From Tritrichomonas foetus (Eukaryota; Parabasalia; Tritrichomonadida; Tritrichomonadidae), in contig MLAK01000596.1 in assembly GCA_001839685.1 (NCBI GenBank), positions 1 to 64,000 on the forward strand: a stretch of DNA of 64,000 bases, written 5' to 3'. The position numbers and the translations under genes were made by a program. This document shows positions 16,746 to 26,800 of this stretch, in pieces; positions within the stretch are counted from its first letter, which is position 1, and every line of letters begins with the position of its first letter. The notes below the pieces were generated by a model. That model worked only from the letters and a program-made list of their open reading frames with translations, was not told the DNA's origin and made no database searches.

Positions 16746-17731
16746 AAGTGATTCAGGGTATACTTAAACACAAGTAAATATATTATATTATTGCTTGAAT
16801 TCTTGAAATATCGAATTGGGATTCTTGACTTATTGACAAAAATCAAACTGACGTTAAAATTTTCACTTCACTTTTTCTGAAACAGCTCATCAGATGGAAA
16901 ATAAGCCTCAATTTATTTCTGATGCTAACAGAGTCGTATACAATCTTGATTGGGATGATTTCACAGCATTCATTTCAGAATCGACAAAAGTCAAAGGTGA
17001 TATTGTCATACCAAGAATAATTAAATGCATGTCACATGATTTTGCAGTTATATCTATTGAGGAAGGTGCATTCGTTTACAACAATAACATTCAATCAATT
17101 TCATTTGAAGATGGTTCATTAATTGAAGAAATAGGTGATCGGGCATTTAGTCATTCCTCAATTCGAAAAATTAACTTTCCTCAAAATTCTCGTCTGAAAG
17201 ATATTGGACGCTATTGTTTTAATAATTGTAAAAATCTTTTTCATATTATTCTTCCTCCTTCAATAAGATGTCTTGGAAGTAATTGCTTTTGGTTGAGTGG
17301 AATAAAATCATTCGAATGTGACACAACAAATCTCAGCATTGGAAGTTCATGCTTTTATGGTTGTTCACTGCTGAAAAAGATATTTCTGCCAAAACTTCAA
17401 TTTTTTTCATATGATAGTGATGGATTTTATGAGGATGATCTTAAAAAGTGTACATTATATGTTCCAAGTGGAGCTCAAATTCGTAGCAAATCAAAAACAT
17501 TTCGAGATCAGAAATTTCCTTTAAAAATCGAATATGTTGATCCAAATGAAAGTGTTTATAATAACTCGACATCAACTATGAAAATGCCAGATCTTTCAAA
17601 AAGAAGTATAAATCAAGATAATGCCAATGGTAAACTCATTGAAGAAAACCAGCGATTGAAATTAATGAATAAAAAATTGATTCAAGAAAATAGAAAACTT
17701 CGATCAGATGTCCAAAATCTAACACAAGAAA
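16688..17731 (+). repeat. Left copy of an inverted segmental duplication
   Basis: This stretch is closely similar to the reverse complement of about 30357-31901. It includes the end of the PP2C remnant, the spacer (shared AAACACAAGTAAATATAT and GGGATTCTTGACTTATTG) and the first 280 codons of the BspA-LRR gene. The left copy lacks about 500 bases present on the right. Its right limit is hidden by the assembly gap. Confidence 0.9.
16894..17731 (+). CDS. BspA-type LRR/coiled-coil protein, 5' part only (runs into assembly gap)
   Basis: The first 280 codons are visible; the frame then enters 977 undetermined bases. Residues about 60-190 are BspA/TpLRR-type (LRR_5) repeats (FAVISIEEGAFVYNNNIQSI, LIEEIGDRAFSHSSIRKINF, LKDIGRYCFNNCKNLFHI, CLGSNCFWLSGIKSF). 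Residues about 245-280 form a coiled coil (KLIEENQRLKLMNKKLIQEN). It is a near-identical paralogue of the gene at 29374-31194, so a kinase-like domain probably lies in the gap; the gap's nominal size roughly matches the missing 326 codons. Differences from the paralogue are concentrated around residues 176-200. The start follows an initiator-like TCATCAG. Whether the copy is intact cannot be told. Confidence 0.75.
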
Positions 17732-18708
17732 NNNNNNNNNNNNNNNNNNNNNNNNNNNNNNNNNNNNNNNNNNNNNNNNNNNNNNNNNNNNNNNNNNNNN
17801 NNNNNNNNNNNNNNNNNNNNNNNNNNNNNNNNNNNNNNNNNNNNNNNNNNNNNNNNNNNNNNNNNNNNNNNNNNNNNNNNNNNNNNNNNNNNNNNNNNNN
17901 NNNNNNNNNNNNNNNNNNNNNNNNNNNNNNNNNNNNNNNNNNNNNNNNNNNNNNNNNNNNNNNNNNNNNNNNNNNNNNNNNNNNNNNNNNNNNNNNNNNN
18001 NNNNNNNNNNNNNNNNNNNNNNNNNNNNNNNNNNNNNNNNNNNNNNNNNNNNNNNNNNNNNNNNNNNNNNNNNNNNNNNNNNNNNNNNNNNNNNNNNNNN
18101 NNNNNNNNNNNNNNNNNNNNNNNNNNNNNNNNNNNNNNNNNNNNNNNNNNNNNNNNNNNNNNNNNNNNNNNNNNNNNNNNNNNNNNNNNNNNNNNNNNNN
18201 NNNNNNNNNNNNNNNNNNNNNNNNNNNNNNNNNNNNNNNNNNNNNNNNNNNNNNNNNNNNNNNNNNNNNNNNNNNNNNNNNNNNNNNNNNNNNNNNNNNN
18301 NNNNNNNNNNNNNNNNNNNNNNNNNNNNNNNNNNNNNNNNNNNNNNNNNNNNNNNNNNNNNNNNNNNNNNNNNNNNNNNNNNNNNNNNNNNNNNNNNNNN
18401 NNNNNNNNNNNNNNNNNNNNNNNNNNNNNNNNNNNNNNNNNNNNNNNNNNNNNNNNNNNNNNNNNNNNNNNNNNNNNNNNNNNNNNNNNNNNNNNNNNNN
18501 NNNNNNNNNNNNNNNNNNNNNNNNNNNNNNNNNNNNNNNNNNNNNNNNNNNNNNNNNNNNNNNNNNNNNNNNNNNNNNNNNNNNNNNNNNNNNNNNNNNN
18601 NNNNNNNNNNNNNNNNNNNNNNNNNNNNNNNNNNNNNNNNNNNNNNNNNNNNNNNNNNNNNNNNNNNNNNNNNNNNNNNNNNNNNNNNNNNNNNNNNNNN
18701 NNNNNNNN
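17732..18708. other. Assembly gap (977 undetermined bases)
   Basis: A run of N only. Frames that cross it are artefacts. The right edge is a TA microsatellite directly abutting the transposon, which together with the duplication explains why assembly failed here. Confidence 0.99.
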
Positions 18709-18720
18709 TATATATATATA

Positions 18721-18762
18721 CAGTCATTAATAAAAGTATGTCCCACTAATAAAAGTGTGTCC
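18721..18762 (+). repeat. Left terminal inverted repeat
   Basis: 42 bp, identical to the reverse complement of 20742-20783. It contains subrepeats at 18728-18743 and 18747-18762. Identity ends right after the second GTGTGTCC. Confidence 0.95.
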
Positions 18763-18814
18763 TGGCTTTTTTCGTACGTTTAGATTTTTTCATTTTTATT
18801 TCCAGATTTTCTCA

Positions 18815-20296
18815 ATGAAGAAAGCAGCCACTCCGATTCTGTTTGAAGAATTGATTAACCGTGCACAAACATTATTTGGACAGCGCCTTTATATTTCATT
18901 AAAACGAAGTTCAGAGCTTTCAAGCTGTCAATATCGATATTCACAAATTGCCAAAGTTTATGAGATCTTTTCAGAATTTGACGATATAATTACAACCAAA
19001 AAAAATGTGCAGTTACTCTTCGGGATATCCAGGAGAATTTTGACACGAAGTCTCGAGCAAGCAAGAAAAAGCCACAAAAATGATGGAAGACCAAAATCAC
19101 TAACTGACATTCAAGAAAAACAAGTCCTCGAATTTATCAAATCTAATGCAATTGCATCAACGCCATTGTCTCAATGTGAAGTGCTTGATTTTATTCTTGA
19201 AAACTTTCAAGTTGCTTTGTCATATGGTTGGATGACAAATTTCTTAAAAAGGTATCAAAGTGAAGTGATTCCAGCAACTGCAATACCACAAGATGGTGCA
19301 CGTTTATCAATAAGTCCGGATAATATTCATGAATATATTAATATACTGAAAGCAGAAGTTGCTGGAATTTATATGGACCTAATATATAATTTTGACGAAA
19401 TGGGTTCTTCAGAACGACACGAATCAAAATCAAAAGATGTGCTTGTCCCTGCTGATATGAAAGGACAATCAATCCATTATTCAATCAAACGGAACCAAAA
19501 AAATCAAACATTAGTTGCGTGCATCAATGCAGGTGGTGACACTGTTATGCCCATGATCATCGATCATCGAACTAGAATTCAATCAGATGTGATATCATCT
19601 GGATTAAGAAAAGATGAGGATGTAATGCTTCGAAGCTCATCAACTGGCTTTGTTAATGAAGATCTTATTATAGAATGGTTGAAATTAAGTGTATTAAAAC
19701 ATGTTCAAGAGTCAAGAACAAGCATTGGAAATCTTGATAGTCCTGCTGTTATGTTTTCAGATAATTGTTCATCACATACAACAGATTCTATCAAAAAATT
19801 ACTTGGTGAAAATTTGATTAAACTAATTACTTTCCCAAGTAACTCAACAGGTTTGTTTCAAATGTTGGATTTAGTTACTTTTGGGATTGTGAAGAGACGA
19901 AAAAAAACAATCAGAACTGAATTTATAAAAAATTCACAAGCTGACCAAATAAACAAGTTAATACAAGCTTTCGAACAGGCTACCACCGGAAATACCAATA
20001 GAAAGGCTTTTTCAAAGGCTGGAATAAAGCCTAATACTAGCAATGAACCATATACTGCAATAATTGATGAAAATGAATTTACCAAATCGTGTACTATTCA
20101 AGAAATATTGACTAAATCAGAAAATTCAAAAAATTCAACCAACCTTACTCGAACAACCCAATTTGGATTCATCAACAAACAGTATTTTGAAGAAGAACTG
20201 AAAAAGAGGCTAGAAATCAGAAAAAAAAAGAAGCCACTGAAGTCAAAAGGGATAAAATATCATCCCAAACCAAAAATCCCAAAAATAAGTAAATAA
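18815..20296 (+). CDS. Transposase, DDE_1 (pogo/Tigger-like) type
   Basis: 493 residues from the ATG at 18815; upstream codons in frame only offer a GTG inside the inverted repeat. The N-terminal 160 residues form helix-turn-helix DNA-binding regions (QLLFGISRRILTRSLEQARK). The catalytic triad is visible: first Asp in YNFDEMGSS (about residue 196), second in MFSDNCSSHT, third in FQMLDLVTFGIVKRRKK. Second and third Asp are 35 residues apart. The phrase FPSNSTGLFQMLD matches the LPPNTTSLLQPLD signature of pogo/Tigger/CENP-B type transposases. The C-terminus is Lys-rich, probably for nuclear import. It would cut and reinsert the element at TA sites. It is the only gene of the element. Confidence 0.92.
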   Translation: MKKAATPILFEELINRAQTLFGQRLYISLKRSSELSSCQYRYSQIAKVYEIFSEFDDIITTKKNVQLLFGISRRILTRSLEQARKSHKNDGRPKSLTDIQEKQVLEFIKSNAIASTPLSQCEVLDFILENFQVALSYGWMTNFLKRYQSEVIPATAIPQDGARLSISPDNIHEYINILKAEVAGIYMDLIYNFDEMGSSERHESKSKDVLVPADMKGQSIHYSIKRNQKNQTLVACINAGGDTVMPMIIDHRTRIQSDVISSGLRKDEDVMLRSSSTGFVNEDLIIEWLKLSVLKHVQESRTSIGNLDSPAVMFSDNCSSHTTDSIKKLLGENLIKLITFPSNSTGLFQMLDLVTFGIVKRRKKTIRTEFIKNSQADQINKLIQAFEQATTGNTNRKAFSKAGIKPNTSNEPYTAIIDENEFTKSCTIQEILTKSENSKNSTNLTRTTQFGFINKQYFEEELKKRLEIRKKKKPLKSKGIKYHPKPKIPKISK

Positions 20297-20741
20297 AAAG
20301 TAATTCATTTATTAATTCTATCTTTGTTCTTTTTGATGTGAAATAGTTGCTATGTACAAGTGTTTGAGATATATTAGTTTATGTTTCTTTCATTTGTTCT
20401 TGTCATATAAATGAAACAAAAATAATGAAGTGAAATGAATGACACAAATAATCAGGAACATCTGATTGGATTCTATATATTGAGCAAATTAAATAAGAAT
20501 TATTGAGTAATTATACAATTATGATGTTTGACAGTAGCAATTTGAAAATCCAAGGAATTTTATAAAATATTGCAGATTTTAGATATCTGAATAAGAATTT
20601 TTATTTTCGATTTATTAGCATTTCAACTTATAGTAGAGATGGTAATAATCATGTATGCACAAATTCGATCATAAAAAAGTCTCTATATATTGGAGAAATA
20701 AGGAAATTAAAAAGTAAAAAAAGTCTATTTATTTAGAGGTG

Positions 20742-20783
20742 GGACACACTTTTATTAGTGGGACATACTTTTATTAATGACTG
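20742..20783 (-). repeat. Right terminal inverted repeat
   Basis: Exact reverse complement of 18721-18762, followed by TA at 20784-20785. Confidence 0.95.
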
Positions 20784-20785
20784 TA

Positions 20786-22337
20786 TACACTTAACTTATG
20801 GTACTCCCGAATAACCTTTTTTCTCTTTTCTTAGATGTAGAAATTATTCCTTTGATTTTACCTAAATTATTTTGACATATTTTTTTTTTCCAGCATGATA
20901 TTTTCACTTCATTTCTTATGTGAAACACAGCTAATGTACATCATAAAATCCTTCTCTACTCATATCATTCTTCTTGTTTAAAATCATTATTATTTAATTA
21001 ACAGCATAAATTGCAATATGCATATAGAATGTTTTTATTTGTGCCTACCAATTTATTAAATAATTAACTATTGAGTTAGTTATCGAAATGAAGCATCTTT
21101 TATTTCACATTTCCTGCTCAAGAAATTGATTTTTCCATGTCAGTCACCATAACAGTTATCATTGATGCATTTTATTTTGATGATATAAATCAACAGACTT
21201 ATCATATTTTCACAATCATCCAAAAAATACTAAATTATTCAATAATCTCTGTCATAAAATTACCTAGTAATATCAAGGTTTAGAGATTGGTGCTACCAAT
21301 ATCACGCGTTTCTCTTCTACAAGTGAATTAATTCTTCACCAATTTACGTTTAAATATGTAAACCATTTACACTCTGAACTATTTAACTTTTTGATATATA
21401 TTGAAAATACATAGGTTTATAAATAGATAATGTGTTATTCATTGTGAATCAATAAAAAGTTTATAATGATGTGAATAGTAATAGATATATATGTTATTGA
21501 CATTCATTAATAAAAAAATCTTTATTTGCCATTTAGTATAATCACAGCAAGAGGATTTTTTTTTTCCCTAATGTATTGACGAATATACATTTCATAGATA
21601 ATATAATACATTACTCGTATTTTATTTTGTCATCTTTAAAAACTCTTCAGAAAATATAGTTGATTTCAAAATTCTTAGAACATCATAAAAATGATTATGA
21701 AATGTTATTATTTCAATTTTTCAATGAATCACAATTAATAAATTTTTTGAGAATAATAGACCCACCGAACGATCAGATCTAAATAACTCATTATTTTCAC
21801 AAGTCAATTGTATTTATACCTACCAAACACAGTATCTTGGATACAAACTAATCATTTCAAAATATCTATTCATTTTCTCTGAAGAAATCGATTTCCAACC
21901 TCAGAAAAGGGATTTCTATAATCGTAGATTACATAACCCGTAAACGATGTTTTGAATTGTTTTCATAGGTTTATTCTTATCAAATTGGTTAATTTGAAAA
22001 GTACTCGAATATTTGTGATAAATAAGTTATTTCACACAATTTGTGAAATAAAAATATTTCAGTGAAATACCCACATCACCTTTTATGAATTTTCTCAATT
22101 TTTTCACAAGAACTTTACTTTTAAACGTTTAAAATTTTATTTAAATTTTCACAATTTAGATTTGAGACTCAACGAAAAACTTGTTATAAAGGTAGAAGTA
22201 ATTTTGACTTAATAGATGATTTATTATTCCATTTTTTTGAATAGCTTATTTTATATGGTTAATTAAATTCACCAATATTTGACCTTAATTCCATTTAATC
22301 TCTATCAACCCTTTTAATATACTTTCTTTTAGTCATA
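20786..22337. other. Long AT-rich spacer
   Basis: About 1.55 kb between the transposon and the kinase gene. No open frame above 60 codons, no RNA gene and no clear repeat. There are only short T-runs and small inverted repeats (for example TTTCACA with TGTGAAA near 22035). The right end holds the kinase promoter. Confidence 0.5.
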
Positions 22338-22340
22338 ATG
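22333..22340 (+). promoter_or_regulatory. Initiator-like TCATAATG at the kinase start
   Basis: TCATA overlaps the start region of the kinase ATG at 22338, fitting the trichomonad initiator and implying an almost leaderless mRNA. Confidence 0.45.
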
Positions 22341-23579
22341 CAACAAGATGAAATTCGCCGGGCATTGAATTCTCATGGATATATTCTTGAAGAAATGATT
22401 GGTAAAGGCGGTTATGCGCAAATTCATCTTGTTCAATCAACGAAATATGCCGGAAGAAAATTCGCAGCCAAGATTCTGTTTGTTGACCAAAACAAATCAA
22501 AATCCGCAATCTATACCTTTTCAGCAGAAGTTGACGCTTTGTGCCATCTCGAACATCCCAATATCGTGAAAATTTATGACCATTTTCATGAAGGTCATTA
22601 TTACTGCGTCATTCTCGAGCACTGTACTGGAAGATCTCTATCGGCTCGAATTCGGGAAAAAAAACTGTCTCCCATTGAATTCCAGAAAATCACGTGGCAA
22701 ATCCTTGATGCGCTGATTTATTGTTCTCAGCAAAGATTTGCACATTCTGATATAAAGCCATCAAATATTTTACTTGATGAGTTCAATCGGCCAAAGTTGG
22801 CAGATTTTGGATTATCCAAAATTATCATTCCCGACAATCAAAATGAATGTGACTATGACTATTATCAGCATAGCTTTATTCTACCAAACAATAGTAATTG
22901 TCCAATTGTCCAGAAAAAAATTACTAGTCATTGCAGCATTTCAGGCAGTCTTGGATCTTGGCAAACACCATCAAAACCAAACCCAATTATTTCCTTTCCA
23001 CGTCATGAAAATGCTAATGAATATTATCAAGATGATGACAATAATATTAGTCATCATTTTGTTGGATCATTAGTATACATGGCACCAGAAATATTGGAGA
23101 AAAGATCGCATGATCCTTTTAAATCTGACGTTTGGTCACTTGGGGTAACACTTTATGAACTTTATACTGGAAGTTTGCCCTGGTTTTCACGTAAACATGA
23201 TGAAATGATTGTGTATGCACGAAATGGAATCACCAAATTTCCTCAAACTATGCCGAAAGATGTTAAAGATACAATCAAAGCTATGGTAAATCCAGATCCG
23301 GCGCTTCGTTGTTCTCTCGAAAATTGTAAAAATCTTCCTTTTTTTGCGAGTTATTTAGATTTTGCAAATAATACCGCACAACAAGCTCTGAAAATGTCTG
23401 TGAAACATCCAAATAATCGACGTGGTAGCCAAGTTGCCAGAGCACTTTTGAAGCCTTACTTATCAAGTGACAAAGTTACATTAATTGGAAATACAAATTT
23501 AGTGAATCATGGAAAAATTAATCATTTTCAAACAAAGAGAAAAAGTGATGCCCAAGTAGCGACTATCGGCAACTTATAA
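22338..23579 (+). CDS. Ser/Thr protein kinase with long activation-segment insert
   Basis: 413 residues. Kinase domain at about 14-335: glycine loop GKGGYA (22-27), ATP-anchoring Lys in FAAK (45), catalytic loop HSDIKPSN (136-143), DFG (156-158), APE (249-251) and DVWSLGVTLYELYTG in lobe F. The catalytic Asp is present but HRD is HSD, so it is a non-RD kinase and activation need not depend on loop phosphorylation. About 90 residues separate DFG from APE against the usual 20-35; the insert is Asn/His/Ser-rich. The tail (335-413) is basic and low in motifs. The fold resembles CAMK/AMPK-like kinases that are abundant in trichomonads; no closer subfamily can be named. It converges on the UGGT gene. 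Confidence 0.88.
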   Translation: MQQDEIRRALNSHGYILEEMIGKGGYAQIHLVQSTKYAGRKFAAKILFVDQNKSKSAIYTFSAEVDALCHLEHPNIVKIYDHFHEGHYYCVILEHCTGRSLSARIREKKLSPIEFQKITWQILDALIYCSQQRFAHSDIKPSNILLDEFNRPKLADFGLSKIIIPDNQNECDYDYYQHSFILPNNSNCPIVQKKITSHCSISGSLGSWQTPSKPNPIISFPRHENANEYYQDDDNNISHHFVGSLVYMAPEILEKRSHDPFKSDVWSLGVTLYELYTGSLPWFSRKHDEMIVYARNGITKFPQTMPKDVKDTIKAMVNPDPALRCSLENCKNLPFFASYLDFANNTAQQALKMSVKHPNNRRGSQVARALLKPYLSSDKVTLIGNTNLVNHGKINHFQTKRKSDAQVATIGNL

Positions 23580-23894
23580 TTTACTTGAATGTCTGTATTT
23601 GGTATCTTAATGATTATAATTTTATTTGTATAAATTCTATCTATAAAACACTCGAATTATTTTATAGTTTTTTATCTTAGTGTGTGGATGTTTGAAAATA
23701 TTTATCGAAAGTATGCTCCTTAATATAGCCCAATCTGAATAGGCAAGTATAAATAAGTTGAAATCTTAGAAATAAGTAGAGATCTTAGAAATAAGTTTAA
23801 AAATTTTATGAATAAATTGAAATTTATCGAATAGAATGGAAAATAGGAATAGAGTGTGAAATAAAATAAAATTGCCATTTACAGTGTTACTAAA
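23580..23894. other. Convergent intergenic spacer
   Basis: About 315 bases between the 3' ends of the kinase and UGGT genes. It is AT-rich with a local repetition of AATCTTAGAAATAAGT near 23762-23795. Nothing else is seen. Confidence 0.45.
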
Positions 23895-26800
23895 TTATAG
23901 CTCTTCATCATAAACAAGTTTTGCTTCACCTTCGAATAAACGTTGTTCATCATCGAGTGAGGGCCATTCTTTGATTCTTGTTTGAGCTATTTCAAGTTTC
24001 GGTCTCTTTGTGAGTGGATTATTACACAAATCAATGGTTTTTGCAGAATCCATTGTGTCATCACTGCACCAAGTTTCACACCAAAGCCAATCTTGGGACA
24101 GTGAAAAAATCGGTATTTTATCTTGTGCAAAGTTTGGAAGATCTTGATCCAAATTTGCAAGCGAATTAGAATCAGCTGCAAGTGAAGCATAATAATACCT
24201 AAGCCAATCACCTGCAGACATTTCTCTAAATCTGTTTAAATCAATTGCAAATAATGCAGAAATGTGATAAGGTTTTCCACGTAAATGATCAAGCCAGAAA
24301 CCTTTTTTCCAGAACCTATATGGCTCAGTTTCAGTTCTAGAATCACAGAAAGGAGTGAAGGCATAAGGGGCACCTTGGAAATCCATTGTCATAAGTTCGC
24401 GCATATTAGTTCGAATGGTTTGATCAGAATCAACATAAATTACACGTTGTAAGTTTAATGGGAACAAAACATCTAAAAATAGGATTTTATTACCCCATGT
24501 AATTCTTTGTTTCTCTGTTTGTCTTCGTAACCAATGTGGCCAGCGATAAGCAACAAGTTCATATTCCATTTTATACTTCCGAGACATTGCATCTAAAGTT
24601 GTTCGAAAATGTGGTGAAAGGAAACTCTGGAAAAGCCAAAACTTGCATGTTACATTTGGTCCAGTTTGCTTCATTGCTGAAAGCATCATAATTCTTGCAA
24701 GTCTTTCATAAAGGCGTCCAGAAGCAACTGCGAAAATGTGAATTTTTCCGTCATCTTTTGCATCGAATTTTTGAACGGGTTGGTCTCCTTTCGGTCGATG
24801 AAGTTTTAATATATGTTGGTTCCATGTGAATGAAGCAACAGCCAATTCTTCAGTTTCACGAGACATTTCAAAGTTAGTTGATTTTATTTTGAAAAGTCCA
24901 GGATAAGTCTTTAATTGCCAATAACCGAGGTTTCTCATAACAATAGTATCAGTGATACATTTTTCTTCATTTTTATTATTATTATTTAAATTGTTGTATA
25001 ATAATAATGTTGCACCATCACAGTGTTTGCCGGTATCATCGATGGCACTTCCTTCAGTGATGATGTGTGAAAGCTTTAAAGAAATTCTGTAAGTTCCTTC
25101 TTTTAATTCTCGTGCAAGAATGTTATCAATGTCAACATCTGCCACAGTTTGTTCAAGGAGCCAAGTTTCGGGTGGTTCTGGAATAACAGAGTAAGTTACG
25201 TTTGGATCTAAGAATGTAAAAACAGCAGCTTCTTTTGTCACATATCTATAAAATGATGATGGAAGCTTTGAAAGTGTTGTTGGTGGATTTAATCGGATCG
25301 CAATGTCAGCTAATTCAAGTTTCGCTAATTCACTTAATAAACCAGATACTTTTTGGAATTCTTTTGAGAATGGATCAAGAATTGCTTCAATGTGGAAAAA
25401 TGAATCAGGATTTCCATCAATAATAACAGCAGGATTATCTTGATCAAATGTATTTGGATGGAAATGACGACGTCTTACACCATTTGAAGAGAATGAAAGA
25501 AGAATCATTGACCAAAATGTATGAATGTCATGTCGAAGTCGATCAAGTTTTTCTCCTTGAAGATTTGATGTTAATTGAAGCTTTCTGATAATTGTTGCTA
25601 ATTCAGTAGTGGCTTGCCAATCAAATGCTTCATTAAAACTATCGAAATCTTCATTAATTGGTATAATTCGACCATTAATTACCATAATCGCATCTGAATC
25701 AATTAAATAATCAATTCCTTTCATAAATTCTTGTGGCATTGAATCAAGAAAAGCAATTCTAACAGGTGTTTTATGTGGTTCACTGAAATATTTTCGAATA
25801 TTAGCTTCGATTTTAGCGCGATTTCGATTAAAAACGATGAAAGCAGTTGCATGTGGAAATTCCGCATCAATTAAATCAATACTTTGTGTTTGTACAAATT
25901 CAGCAAGTTTTGAAAGTTCTTCAATTGAATATTGTGTGATTTTTAGAGAATTTGGTGGTTTTACATGAACATCGGACACAATTTTGCTTACTGCTTTTAT
26001 TCTTGTGAGAATTAAATCTAAAATATCGCCTTCAAATCCTTGTGGAATAATTTCTCTTGCAGTTCTTAAAGCCTCAATTGAAGCAACTTCAAAATAATCG
26101 AAAACTTCGCTTCCTGTTCGGACAACACCATTTACCCATAAAGAAGGAGCTTCAATTCCAGTAGCTTCCAATTTTTGTAATGATTCATTAATGACTTGTA
26201 AGGAATTTTCAGTGAAATCTAGCCATTTCTTACCAGTGATTTCTTCAAAAGCATGTGCAAAAGATGATTCAGGGTCATTTGCATTCAAATCAAGCTTTTG
26301 AAGAAGTTTAAAAATATCACCAGTATCATAAATTGCTCGGGCAATTCTTGTTGAATTTTCGGATTCCAAATGGGGTCTAATAATGACACCTAAACGTGCA
26401 GCATAACCAGTATTTATTTTATTAAATGCTTTAATAAGTTCTGCAAAATCACGTGGATAAGCAGGATCAATTACTAACACAATATTTATTATGTTTTTCC
26501 TGATTTTTGGTGGTGCTTTCAATGCCCCAAATAGATGATCAAGTTTCGATGACCATTTTTTGTATTTTTTGTCTTTTTCTAAATCATTTGCCCACATTAT
26601 TGGTAATTTTCGAATGTCTACTGTTAATGTTGGTTTATTTAATGAATTTCGAGTCAGTAAATTAATTGATTGATCAGGTACATTAAATTTTTCTTTCATA
26701 ACTGTCATAATGTTAATTTCTTCACCATACGATGATGCGATAATGAATGGATCGAGAGTGCTGATTGGAATATCTCGTCCATTCATTAAAAGAACGTTTG

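Larger units (their letters stand above)
18721..20783 (+). mobile_element. Intact pogo-like (Tc1/mariner superfamily) DNA transposon
   Basis: 2,063 bp, starting CAGTCATTAA and ending TTAATGACTG, with perfect 42-bp terminal inverted repeats (18721-18762 and 20742-20783) and TA on both sides as target duplication. Each inverted repeat contains two direct copies, 19 bp apart, of TAATAAAAGTRTGTCC. This is the layout expected of doubled transposase binding sites. One intact transposase gene lies inside. Perfect ends, TA duplication and an unbroken gene suggest recent activity. Confidence 0.93.

Noticed and set aside
17636..18746. Long minus-strand frames across 17.6-18.7 kb
   Set aside because: They consist almost only of undetermined bases of the assembly gap.
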